A stretch of 7,457 bases of DNA, taken from assembly GCA_013152105.1 (NCBI GenBank), contig JAADHA010000685.1, forward strand, positions 1-7,457, written 5' to 3'. The notes under the pieces are model-generated. The model was given only the letters and a program-made list of their open reading frames with translations. It had not been told where the DNA came from and ran no database searches. Origin of the DNA: Oligoflexia bacterium (GTDB taxonomy: Bacteria; Myxococcota_A; UBA796; UBA2385). This document shows positions 1 through 6,618 of the stretch, one piece after another. The translations under genes and the position numbers were made by a program. Positions within the stretch are counted from its first letter, which is position 1, and each line of letters starts with the position of its first letter.

Positions 1-2009
1 GACCGGGTCAAGTCCCATCTGGATCGGACCGTCCTTCTTGCGTTGGAGAAGTTCGCGCGCCAGTTCTGGGGTCAGCTCGTCGGGAGGCAGGTCCTCGGGG
101 ACGTCGGCGCGCAGGTCACCCGAAGCCAGAAAGGGCCCGAAGCGCCCCACTCGAACCGCGAGCGTCTCACCGTCGGTCTCGCCAAGCACCAGCGTGCAGA
201 CCTGGCGGGGATCGATCGACTCCCCAGCCTCTTCCAGCCGCTGGTGCAGGCCGGGTTTCCCTGCATAGAAGGCCGTGAGGTAGGACAGCGAGTCACCCTT
301 GCCCAGGGCGATCTGGTCGAGATCGGTCTCCATGCGCGCCGTGAAGTCGTAGTCCACCAGCCAGCCAAGGTGTTCCTCGAGCAGGCGAGTAACGGCAAAT
401 GCCGTAAACGTTGGCACCAGGGCGCTGCCCTTCTTGAACACGTACTCGCGCCGCAAGATGGTCTCGATGATGCTGGCATAGGTCGAGGGTCGACCGATGC
501 CCCGGGACTCGAGTTCTTTGACCAGACTGGCCTCGGTCAGTCGAGCCGGGGGGCGGGTCCGGTGTCCACGCGGTTCGATCGCGTCGGTCGACAGCGTGGC
601 GCCAACATCAACCGCCGGCAGGATGCGGTCCTGCCCAGCCAGCTCGGCCTCGGGGCGGTCCGTCCCCTCGACATAGGCCCGGCGAAAGCCGGGAAAGGCG
701 ATGGTCTTGCCGCGGGCCTCAAAGATCGCCGCATCCTGGCCGTCTCCAACGGCCACTCGAATGGTGGTCTGAAAGCCCTTCGCGTCCGCCATCTGGCAGG
801 CTACGGTTCGCTTCCAGATCAGCTCGTACAGGCGGCTTTGGTCGCTGTCCAGTTCGGCCCTGGCCTCGTTCAGACTACGGAAGCGACTGCCAGCGGGGCG
901 GATCGCTTCATGCGCTTCCTGAGCGTTCTTGACCTTGCGTCGGTAGGTGCGCGGCCGAGCCGGCAGGTAGTCCTTGCCGTACTGATCCAGGATCAGGTTT
1001 CGGGCCGCAGCCAGCGCTTCTTTGGACAGGATCGTCGAGTCCGTACGCATATAGGTGATCCAGCCGGTCTCGTAGAGCCGCTGGGCGACGGTCATCGCAC
1101 GACGGGCCGTCCATCGCAGCTTGCGGTTGGCCTCTTGTTGCAGTGTGCTGGTCGTAAACGGCGGTGCTGGGCGGTCGGTCGTCGGCTTGCGCGCGACATC
1201 CGCCACCGTGGCCTGGGCACCGGTCAGACTATCCGCGAGGTGCCGTGCGGCGGCTTCATCCAGAGGGCGCACCTTGTCCGGCGACTTGAGCTTGCCGTCA
1301 TCGCCATAGTCCCGCCCCCGCGCCACGCGCCGGCCGCCGACCTCGGCCAGCTCGGCCTCGACGAGCCCGCAAGCGCCAGAAAAGCGACCAAGGGCATCCC
1401 ACCAGCTTGCGTCCTTGAAGGCGAGGCGGCCCGTTCCCGCTCAACGATTAGCCGCACGGCCACGCTCTGCACGCGCCCCGCCGAGAGCTTGGGGCGCACC
1501 TTTTTCCACAGCAGGGGTGACACTTCATAGCCAAAGAGCCGGTCGACGATGCGGCGGGTCTCCTGGGCACGGACCAGGTCCACATCCAGATCACGCGGGT
1601 TTGCCAGGGCGTGTTGGATCGCTTCCCGGGTGATCTCGTGAAAGACCAGGCGCTTCACCGGCACCTTGGGCTTGAGGACTTCGAGCAGGTGCCACGAGAT
1701 GCTCTCTCCTTCGCGGTCCTCATCTGTCGCCAGGTACAGGGCATCGGCCCCCTTGAGCAGAGCCTTGAGCTTCTTGACCTGGGCCTTTTTGTCGGCGGGC
1801 ACGATGTAGAGCGGCTTGAAGCCGTTCTCGACATCCACCCCAAGACGCGCCCACTTGTATTTCTTCTTGGCAGCCGGGATCTCACTGGCCCGGCTGGGCA
1901 GGTCGCGGATGTGGCCGACCGACGCTTCGACGCGGAACTCGCCCCCCAGGAACTTCTCGATGGTCCGGGCCTTTGCGGGGGACTCGACGATGACAAGGGG
2001 GATGCCCAT
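1..2009 (-). CDS. topA: DNA topoisomerase I (TopA), 3' end outside window, apparent frameshift
   Basis: Type IA topoisomerase, which relaxes negative supercoils through a transient 5'-phosphotyrosine link. The N-terminal part (about 193 codons from ATG 2009) holds the Toprim domain: VIVESPAKA with Glu9, VGHIRDLP with His33, and the DxDxE motif TDEDREGE at residues 95-102. The 'GRVQSVAVRLIVERER' segment follows. The frame then breaks at about 1428-1431. From codon 1428-1426 the normal TopA sequence resumes in a different frame and stays open to base 1, about 476 codons. That part includes PAPPFTTSTLQQEA and the active-site GWITYMRTDSTILS, whose Tyr codon is 1053-1051. SRGIGRPSTYASI and the start of the C-terminal region follow. 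Read literally, the first frame gives a 261-residue product with about 67 foreign residues and no catalytic tyrosine, ending at 1224. A GAGG ribosome-binding site (2017-2014) lies 4 nt before the start. Identity is certain; whether the break is real is not. Confidence 0.95.
1428..1433 (-). other. Frameshift point in topA (one base missing)
   Basis: On the minus strand the codons GAG CGG GAA CGG GCC run in frame up to 1428. After that only the frame shifted by one base gives TopA sequence (RLAFKDASWWDAL). The local bases read CGGGCCGCCTC. Adding one C, giving CGGGCCCGCCTC, would join the two halves as ERERA-RLAFKD with no other change. The break sits in a short G/C run, where base-calling or assembly errors are common, and topA is normally essential, so I favour a sequence error over a true mutation. 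Confidence 0.85.
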
Positions 2010-2107
2010 GAGACCTCAGTGGTTGCAGCGGATGACGCACCGCGGGGCCGTTGCCTACAACGGGCGAGCGCAAGCCGCAAGCCAGTGAGCCACGCTACGC
2101 TGTGCTC
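2010..2107. promoter_or_regulatory. Divergent topA/xerC intergenic region
   Basis: This 98-bp spacer between two head-to-head starts must carry promoters for both topA (leftward) and xerC (rightward) unless xerC is read from elsewhere. I see no convincing -35/-10 pair on either strand. It does contain a perfect 6-bp inverted repeat, CCGTTG-CCTA-CAACGG (2048-2063), and a tandem heptamer, CGCAAGC twice (2069-2082). The inverted repeat could be an operator or a small hairpin in the xerC leader. Its function is unknown. Confidence 0.4.
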
Positions 2108-3016
2108 ATGCCCCGATCCACGACCACCGACCCAGACATTCAAGCCTGGCTGGACCACCTGCGGGCCGAGCGCGACGCGTCCCCCCACACGCTGCGAGCC
2201 TACCGGGCTGATCTGGGCGGCCTGGCGTCGTTTCTCGCTGAACAGGACCAGGGCTTGCGGGATGCGAAGATCGGGGACCTGCGCGCCTGGCTGAGCCGTG
2301 CCGGACACCGGGGCCGCCGCCTGGCACCGGCCACCATGGCGCGGCGCATTGCGTCCGTGCGCACCTTCTACCGCTGGATCCACCGCACCGGGCAGCTTGA
2401 ACAGGATCCCGCCGCGCGCCTCTCGGCACCCAAGGTGCCACGCCACACACCCCGATTTCTCGACGTGGACGAAGCCGCCGCGGTCGTCGAAGAGCCTACT
2501 CAGAAGGGTGTCTTGAGACTGCGCAACGCCGCGTTGCTGGAGCTGCTCTACGGTGCTGGGCTGCGAGTTGGCGAGGCCACGACGCTGGACGTTGACGATG
2601 TCGACCTGGACCAACGCCTGGTCCGAGTTCACGGAAAAGGAGGCAAGGATCGGATCGTGCCCTTTGGTCCCCCCGCGGCGGATGCGATCCGGGCCCTGCT
2701 GAACCGACGCGGTGGCCAGGCCGGCCCGCTCTTCCTCAACTGCGGCGGTGGGCGCCTGTCGAGTCGTTCCATGTGGCGGATCGTGCGCGACGCGGGTGCC
2801 GCCAACGGCGTCGTCGGGGTCCACCCCCATGCCCTGCGCCACTCCTGCGCCACCCATATGCTGGGCGCGGGCGCCGACCTGCGCGGCATCCAGGAACAAC
2901 TCGGGCACGCCTCGCTGTCGACCACCCAGCGCTACACCCACGTCGACGCAGCGCACCTGCTGCGGGTCTACCGGGCCGCCCACCCCCACGCCCGAACCGA
3001 AGAAGATGACTCGTGA
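2108..3016 (+). CDS. xerC: Tyrosine recombinase XerC
   Basis: Site-specific tyrosine recombinase of about 302 residues, the usual XerC/XerD length. With XerD it would act at dif to resolve chromosome dimers at division. The N-terminal SAM-like core-binding domain (about residues 8-92) has the typical ASPHTLRAYRADL and ATMARRIASVRTFYRW segments. The catalytic domain has the full set of active-site residues: Arg153 (GAGLRVGEA), Lys177 (HGKGGKDR), His241 and Arg244 (HPHALRHSCATHML), His267 (LGHASLSTTQ) and Tyr276 (RYTHVD). The tail LLRVYRAAHPHAR resembles the XerC ending more than phage integrases. ATG 2108 is chosen over upstream GTG 2102 or TTG 2051 because it gives the normal family length, although no strong ribosome-binding site precedes any of them. 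It is divergent from topA, and the J-domain gene follows after 64 nt. XerC is preferred over XerD on overall appearance and the C-terminus. Confidence 0.92.
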   Translation: MPRSTTTDPDIQAWLDHLRAERDASPHTLRAYRADLGGLASFLAEQDQGLRDAKIGDLRAWLSRAGHRGRRLAPATMARRIASVRTFYRWIHRTGQLEQDPAARLSAPKVPRHTPRFLDVDEAAAVVEEPTQKGVLRLRNAALLELLYGAGLRVGEATTLDVDDVDLDQRLVRVHGKGGKDRIVPFGPPAADAIRALLNRRGGQAGPLFLNCGGGRLSSRSMWRIVRDAGAANGVVGVHPHALRHSCATHMLGAGADLRGIQEQLGHASLSTTQRYTHVDAAHLLRVYRAAHPHARTEEDDS

Positions 3017-3067
3017 GGGCCGGTCATCCGCCACGCTTCGCAAGAGCGGTATGCTGCCGGTGCGCCC

Positions 3068-3071
3068 GGAG
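3068..3071 (+). promoter_or_regulatory. Ribosome-binding site of the J-domain gene
   Basis: GGAG sits 9 nt before ATG 3081. It supports that ATG over the in-frame TTG at 3075, which would leave only 3 nt of spacing. Confidence 0.6.
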
Positions 3072-3080
3072 TGATTGCGA

Positions 3081-4148
3081 ATGAGCGAGCTGGACCTGAC
3101 GCCGCAGCAGATGCAGGCAATCGACCATATGTTTGGCGAGCTGGAAAAGGGCACATCCTACGGGCTGCTCAACATCGCGTCGGATGCCACCCCCGAGCAG
3201 GTCCGCACGGCCTACTACAGGCTGTCTCGGCAGTGGCACCCCGACCGCTTCTTCCGCAAGGAAGTCGGCGAATATGCCGACCGCATCGAGATGGTCTTCG
3301 TCGGCATCACCCAGGCCTACCAGATCCTGAAGTCGCCGGAAAAGCGCAAGGCCTACGACCGCGACCTGCGCCAGAGTGGTCGTATGCCCGAGGCCGGCCG
3401 ACGACCCAACCCCAGCTCCAGCCTCAGCTCCAGCTCCAGCCCCAGCTCCGACCAGCCTTCCGCCAGCCCCGGCGCTGGTCAGCCCGCGCCAGCTTCTGAA
3501 GAGCCCGCTAGCACCAGGAAGCTCTCGATCCGAGAGCGCCTCAACCAGCGCGCTGTCGGCAAGGATGGCATCCCGGGGCGGGGCCCCAGTCAGGTTCGGC
3601 GAAGAGCCGAACGCAAGGTGCGTGAGCAGCTCCGCACCCACATGGCCAAGGCAAAGGTGTTTTTTGAGCAGGGCCAGAAAGACTATCGGCAGGGCCGCAT
3701 CATCAAGGCCGCCGGTGCCTTGGAGCTGGCCGTGCAATTCGACCCGCGCAATGCCGAGTACAAGAATATGTTGGACCTGACCAAGGCCGAAGCTCGGCGG
3801 ATCCGCGTCCAGCAACTGACCCTGCAAGGCGGACAGGCCGAGAGCTACCAGCAATACCGGCAGGCCATTCAATGCTACCGGGACGCAGTGCGGCTGGACC
3901 CGGATGACGGAAAGGTCTTCTCTCGGCTGGCCCGTCTGGTGCGCCACGAAGAACAAGACGACCGCGGGGCCCTCAACCTGTACCGCGAGGCCGTTGTTCG
4001 TGACCCCGATGTCATCGAATACCGCATGGTGCTAGGCAAGCTGTATGCCGATCTGGGGCTGAAGCTCAACGCCAGACGCGAATACCTCGAAGTGCTCAAG
4101 CGCGACAAGGGGAACGAAGCCGCCAAGGCCGGCCTCAAGGCGCTGTGA
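3081..4148 (+). CDS. J-domain protein with C-terminal TPR repeats
   Basis: About 355 residues in three parts. Residues about 25-95 form a J-domain: YGLLNIASDATPEQVRTAYY, then the invariant HPD at 53-55 in RQWHPDRFF, then a third helix ending ILKSPEKRKAYDRDL. By family knowledge, HPD stimulates the ATPase of a DnaK/Hsp70 partner. Residues about 110-145 are a Ser/Pro/Ala-rich, low-complexity, probably disordered linker. Residues about 190-352 are helical and TPR-like, with units such as AGALELAVQFDP, AIQCYRDAVRLDP and ALNLYREAVVRDP, expected to bind a protein partner. There are no Gly/Phe-rich or CxxCxGxG zinc regions, so it is not canonical DnaJ. I see no signal peptide or membrane segment, so it is probably cytoplasmic. 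It lies between xerC (64 nt) and purA (73 nt) on the same strand and could share their transcript. Its client and pathway are unknown. Confidence 0.88.
   Translation: MSELDLTPQQMQAIDHMFGELEKGTSYGLLNIASDATPEQVRTAYYRLSRQWHPDRFFRKEVGEYADRIEMVFVGITQAYQILKSPEKRKAYDRDLRQSGRMPEAGRRPNPSSSLSSSSSPSSDQPSASPGAGQPAPASEEPASTRKLSIRERLNQRAVGKDGIPGRGPSQVRRRAERKVREQLRTHMAKAKVFFEQGQKDYRQGRIIKAAGALELAVQFDPRNAEYKNMLDLTKAEARRIRVQQLTLQGGQAESYQQYRQAIQCYRDAVRLDPDDGKVFSRLARLVRHEEQDDRGALNLYREAVVRDPDVIEYRMVLGKLYADLGLKLNARREYLEVLKRDKGNEAAKAGLKAL
3413..3448 (+). repeat. Six tandem CAGCTC-type hexamers
   Basis: Six 6-bp units in a row inside the J-domain gene, four of them exactly CAGCTC and two variants (CAGCCT, CAGCCC). 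They encode the Ser-rich linker. The repeat length is a multiple of three, so gain or loss of units would change linker length without breaking the frame. Confidence 0.8.
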
Positions 4149-4212
4149 CCGAAAGTTGCCGGGCTGCGGTCGCCGGGCCATGATGCGCCCGCCGGCTCGT
4201 TGCCGGCCTCTT

Positions 4213-4217
4213 GGAGG
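4213..4217 (+). promoter_or_regulatory. Ribosome-binding site that sets the purA start
   Basis: A full GGAGG lies 4 nt before ATG 4222. The in-frame ATGs at 4180 and 4183 and TTG at 4156 lack a comparable site and would add a Pro/Arg-rich N-terminus not seen in PurA. The same GAGG core with 4-5 nt spacing precedes topA and vapB. Confidence 0.7.
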
Positions 4218-4221
4218 TCCC

Positions 4222-5568
4222 ATGGGCGGCCCATCGACCGCTGCCGCGATCCCCCGCAATGTCATCGTCACTGGCTTGCAGTGGGGGGACGAAGGCAAGG
4301 GCAAGGTCGTCGATGTGCTGGCGCGACGCAGCCGTCTGGTCGTGCGCTTTCAGGGCGGAAACAACGCCGGCCACACCTTGGTCGTCGATGGCCGCAAGCT
4401 GGTTCTCCACATCGTGCCCAGCGGCATCTTGAACCCGGACACGCGATGTGTCGTCGCCAACGGCGTCGTGGTCGACCCCCAGGTCTTGTGCCAGGAGCTG
4501 GACGACCTGTCTGCCTGGGGGGTCGAGATCGGCAGCGACCGCCTGGTCATCAGCGACCAGGCCCACATCATCATGCCCTACCACCGGACCCTGGACTCTT
4601 GTCGCGAGGCCGTGCTGGGCGGTGACAAGATCGGGACGACCCAGAAGGGCATCGGCCCCTGCTACGAAGACAAGGTTGCCCGCCGAGGCCTGCGCGTGGT
4701 GGACCTGCTGGACCCCGACGCGCTCCGACGGCACCTGCAAGCCGTCCTCCCCGACAAGAACCGCCAGATCGTCGACTGGTACGGGGACGCGGGCCACACC
4801 CTCGACGATCTGCTGTGCTGGGCCGCCCCGCTCGCCCAGCGCTTGCGCCCCTACGTCGCCGACACCGTCAGCCTGATCCACCAGGCCAAGGCCGACCACC
4901 AGCCCATGCTCTTCGAGGGTGCCCAGGGCACCTTCCTCGATGTCGACCACGGCACCTACCCCTTTGTCACCAGCTCCAACACCGTCGCTGGCCAGGCCTG
5001 TGCCGGCAGCGGCATCGGCCCCACCGACATCCACGCCGTCGTCGGCATCGTAAAGGCCTACACCACGCGCGTTGGGGCCGGCCCCTTCCCCTCGGAACTG
5101 CACGACGATCTCGGCACTCATCTGCGCGACATCGGCCACGAATACGGCGCTACGACCGGACGGCCCCGGCGCTGCGGCTGGTTCGACGCCACCCTCGTCA
5201 AGCACGGGGTCCGGCTCAACGGGACCACTCATCTCGTCTTGACCAAGCTCGACGTGCTGTCCGGGCTGGAGACCCTGCAGATCGGCGTCGGCTACGACTC
5301 CAGCGCCAGCACCCTGCCCGCCAGCGCCAGCGCCCTTCCCGCCAGCGCCGAGGCCGTGGCCGCCGTTGTTCCCACCTACCAGTCGATGCCTGGCTGGACC
5401 CAGGACATCACCGCCTGCCGCACCTGGAAGAGCCTGCCCGCGACCGCCCGTGCCTACGTCCAGCGCATCGAGTCCCTGGTCGGCGTACCCGTCGCCATGA
5501 TCAGCGTCGGCCCAGGTCGTAAGCAGGTGATCGTCCGAGACCCGCTCTTCGGCGTTGCCCCCGACTGA
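4222..5568 (+). CDS. purA: Adenylosuccinate synthetase
   Basis: Catalyses GTP-dependent joining of IMP and aspartate to adenylosuccinate, the committed step to AMP, in the cytoplasm. The protein is 448 residues, against 432 in E. coli. Family motifs appear in order: QWGDEGKGK (20-28, with the catalytic Asp at 23), GGNNAGHT with catalytic His51, GTTQKGIGP (138-146), FEGAQGTFLDVDHGTYPFVT (231-250), TTGRPRRCGWFD (311-322), the guanine-binding TKLD (341-344) and the C-terminal SVGPGRKQVI (428-437). The active site looks complete. Two departures are an N-terminal extension of about 10 residues before NVIVTGLQWGD and a Ser/Ala/Pro insertion at about 359-377 built from a 21-bp DNA repeat. It follows the J-domain gene by 73 nt, and tRNA-Lys begins 26 nt after its stop, so co-transcription with the tRNAs is plausible. 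Confidence 0.97.
   Translation: MGGPSTAAAIPRNVIVTGLQWGDEGKGKVVDVLARRSRLVVRFQGGNNAGHTLVVDGRKLVLHIVPSGILNPDTRCVVANGVVVDPQVLCQELDDLSAWGVEIGSDRLVISDQAHIIMPYHRTLDSCREAVLGGDKIGTTQKGIGPCYEDKVARRGLRVVDLLDPDALRRHLQAVLPDKNRQIVDWYGDAGHTLDDLLCWAAPLAQRLRPYVADTVSLIHQAKADHQPMLFEGAQGTFLDVDHGTYPFVTSSNTVAGQACAGSGIGPTDIHAVVGIVKAYTTRVGAGPFPSELHDDLGTHLRDIGHEYGATTGRPRRCGWFDATLVKHGVRLNGTTHLVLTKLDVLSGLETLQIGVGYDSSASTLPASASALPASAEAVAAVVPTYQSMPGWTQDITACRTWKSLPATARAYVQRIESLVGVPVAMISVGPGRKQVIVRDPLFGVAPD
5299..5350 (+). repeat. 21-bp tandem repeat within purA (about 2.5 copies)
   Basis: Units at 5299-5319 and 5320-5340 differ at three positions, and a partial third copy starts at 5341. Each full unit encodes seven residues (SSASTLP, ASASALP), and the partial copy encodes ASA before the normal sequence resumes. 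The repeat is in frame and coincides with the extra residues in PurA compared with the usual family length. Confidence 0.85.
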
Positions 5569-5591
5569 CTCTTCCGTTAGCTGCCGGGGGC
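5557..5591 (+). other. GC-rich inverted repeat across the purA stop
   Basis: GCCCCCG (5557-5563) and CGGGGGC (5585-5591) are perfect 7-bp complements around a 21-nt loop that contains the purA stop codon. No T-run follows, so it is not an intrinsic terminator. It could be an mRNA 3'-end or tRNA-processing structure, or chance in GC-rich DNA. Confidence 0.35.
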
Positions 5592-5594
5592 TGA

Positions 5595-5667
5595 GGGTCG
5601 CTAGCTCAGTTGGTAGAGCACCGGACTTTTAATCCGAGGGTCACAGGTTCGAATCCTGTGCGACCCA
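5595..5667 (+). tRNA. tRNA-Lys (anticodon UUU)
   Basis: It folds as a full cloverleaf. The acceptor stem GGGTCGC/GCGACCC (5595-5601/5660-5666) is perfect. The D-arm is GCTC-AGTTGGTA-GAGC. The anticodon loop CTTTTAA has UUU at 5628-5630, and the T-arm is ACAGG-TTCGAAT-CCTGT. The discriminator base is A5667. The 3' CCA is not encoded, since CCT follows, so it would be added by CCA-adding enzyme. The outermost anticodon-stem pair (C5621/A5637) is mismatched. Confidence 0.96.
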
Positions 5668-5703
5668 CCTCTCCCAACTCCCTCGCAGGCCGCGCCCCTT
5701 CAT

Positions 5704-5780
5704 CACCCCATCGTCTAGCCAGGTCAGGACACCGGGTTTTCATCCCGGCAACACGGGTTCGAATCCCGTTGGGGTGACCA
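5704..5780 (+). tRNA. tRNA-Glu (anticodon UUC)
   Basis: Full cloverleaf with acceptor CACCCCA/TGGGGTG (5704-5710/5770-5776), a short D-arm typical of tRNA-Glu (TCGTCTAG...AGGAC), anticodon stem CCGGG/CCCGG and loop TTTTCAT with UUC at 5739-5741. The T-arm is ACGGG-TTCGAAT-CCCGT. The discriminator is A5777, and CCA is encoded at 5778-5780, unlike the upstream tRNA-Lys. The first pair is C-G instead of the usual G-C. It lies 36 nt after tRNA-Lys and just ahead of a terminator, so the two tRNAs probably share a transcript. Confidence 0.96.
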
Positions 5781-5791
5781 ACTTCCAAAAG

Positions 5792-5824
5792 AGGGCTTCC
5801 ATCAGCAATGTGGAAGCCCTTTTT
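5792..5824. terminator. Strong intrinsic terminator, probably bidirectional
   Basis: AGGGCTTCCA (5792-5801) and TGGAAGCCCT (5811-5820) form a perfect 10-bp stem with a 9-nt loop, followed by TTTTT on the plus strand. On the minus strand the stem is followed by CTTTT (complement of 5787-5791), so it can also stop transcripts from vapBC. It sits 11 nt after tRNA-Glu and separates the two converging units. Confidence 0.9.
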
Positions 5825-5888
5825 CCCTTTTTCATTACGGGTGGCGGTAGATTCCGGTGGATCTGGACCGATTCCGAAGGCCTGCGCC

Positions 5889-6284
5889 TCAGCCCCGAAT
5901 CCAGTCCTCCAGCTCGACGCCGGGGATGCGCCGGAAGTGTCGCTGGTTGCCGGTGACGATCGCCGCCCGACATGCGATCGCTGTGGCCGCGATGAACAGG
6001 TCGGCGTCCGCGAGCGGTGTCCCGGCCCTCTGCAGCAGCGCCTTGGCCTCTCCGAAGATCTGAGCCGCCGCCAGATCTGGTCGCAGGACGGGCAGGGTGG
6101 CCAGGAACGCGTCGACCAGGGACCGGTTCCGCTCAGCAACAGCGGACTTGGCTGCCCCGAAGTACAGCTCCGCGGCGGTGACCCAGGTGGTCGCCACCTC
6201 CTCGGGCTCTTCGGCACGCCGCTCGATGACCTGGCCGACACCTCGGAGGATCGCGATGCAGGTGTCTGTGTCCAGGATCTTCAC
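5889..6284 (-). CDS. vapC: VapC-type PIN-domain ribonuclease toxin
   Basis: 131-residue PIN-domain protein, the usual VapC size. Members are metal-dependent RNases that often cleave tRNA or rRNA and are neutralised by a partner VapB. Acidic active-site candidates are visible: Asp5 in ILDTDTCIAILRG, Glu39 in VTAAELYFGA, and Asp93/Asp95 in PLADADLFIAATA. The final segment IVTGNQRHFRRIPGVELEDW matches the standard VapC ending, with Asn113 where some members have Asp. The start is GTG 6284, which overlaps the vapB stop by 4 nt (GTGA), indicating translational coupling with the antitoxin made first. No frame break or missing key residue is seen, so it is probably active. The RNA target cannot be read from sequence. 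Confidence 0.93.
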   Translation of the reverse strand: MKILDTDTCIAILRGVGQVIERRAEEPEEVATTWVTAAELYFGAAKSAVAERNRSLVDAFLATLPVLRPDLAAAQIFGEAKALLQRAGTPLADADLFIAATAIACRAAIVTGNQRHFRRIPGVELEDWIRG

Positions 6285-6562
6285 AGGTCCACCGTCCGCC
6301 CGGAGGTGCGAGCCTCTGCAAGCGCGGCCACCTCGTCGGCGAAGCTCTCGTCGGATGCCCAGCGCCCCGCCAGCTCACGCCAGCGTGCGACCTGCCGAGC
6401 GGCAGCGGGTGAGGGCTGGCCGGCGCGATGGTCCCGCTCGGCGAGCCCGCCCTCGATGAAGATGAAAACCTGCTGCGTCAGGCTTCGCCGCTCTCGGCGA
6501 GCGGCAGATCGAAGGCGCTCCATCAACTCCACCGGGATGTCCTTCAAGGTCAACGAAGGCAT
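6281..6562 (-). CDS. vapB: VapB-type ribbon-helix-helix antitoxin
   Basis: 93 residues. The N-terminus (about 2-40: SLTLKDIPVELMERLR...SLTQQVFIFIE) reads as a ribbon-helix-helix DNA-binding fold: one beta strand followed by two amphipathic helices. The C-terminus ends GRTVDL, resembling toxin-binding tails of this antitoxin type. By family knowledge it would dimerise, bind its own operator and block VapC. It starts at ATG 6562 with GAGG (6571-6568) 5 nt upstream, and its stop overlaps the vapC start. The assignment rests on the fold pattern and the adjacent PIN toxin; the exact VapB subfamily (FitA-like or other) is uncertain. Confidence 0.88.
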   Translation of the reverse strand: MPSLTLKDIPVELMERLRSAARRERRSLTQQVFIFIEGGLAERDHRAGQPSPAAARQVARWRELAGRWASDESFADEVAALAEARTSGRTVDL

Positions 6563-6589
6563 GGCTACCTCAGGTTGCGATCTGGTTCC

Positions 6590-6618
6590 ATTTTAGTTGC
6601 ACGCCACCCATCGTGCAA
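6590..6618 (-). promoter_or_regulatory. vapBC promoter (sigma-70 type)
   Basis: On the minus strand TTGCAC (6618-6613) and TAAAAT (6595-6590) are separated by exactly 17 bp, close to the TTGACA/TATAAT consensus and clearly AT-richer than the surroundings. Transcription would start near 6583, giving a leader of about 20 nt that contains the vapB ribosome-binding site. Confidence 0.75.

Noticed and set aside
1428..1433. Programmed frameshifting in topA
   Set aside because: There is no slippery heptamer and no obvious downstream hairpin or internal ribosome-binding-like site; a lost base in a G/C run is simpler.
43..1530. 495-codon open frame on the plus strand
   Set aside because: It lies antisense to topA, whose catalytic motifs are unmistakable. 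Long antisense frames are expected in GC-rich coding DNA, and the translation resembles no family.
2051..2107. N-terminal extension of XerC from TTG 2051
   Set aside because: It would add 19 residues not typical of XerC and has no ribosome-binding site; ATG 2108 gives the normal 302-residue length.
1655..3154. 499-codon open frame on the minus strand
   Set aside because: It spans the topA start, the divergent spacer and all of xerC in the wrong frame or strand, with no recognisable motif.
3024..3956. 310-codon minus-strand frame
   Set aside because: Antisense to the J-domain/TPR gene, whose HPD motif and repeats define the true strand.
4156..4221. Earlier purA starts (TTG 4156, ATG 4180/4183)
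   Set aside because: GGAGG directly before ATG 4222 and the lack of family resemblance in the extra residues favour 4222.
4135..5232. 365-codon minus-strand frame
   Set aside because: Antisense shadow of purA; it is Asp/Val/Gly-rich as expected from reversed GC-rich codons.
5606..6241. Minus-strand frame containing NGIRTR and GRTGFEPVTLGLKVRCSTN
   Set aside because: The GFEPVT-type peptide is the classic false protein made by translating the reverse complement of tRNA genes. Here it matches the two tRNAs, and the rest is a wrong-frame reading of vapC.
5808..6596. 262-codon plus-strand frame
   Set aside because: It runs antisense through both vapC and vapB, including the terminator flank and the vapBC promoter.
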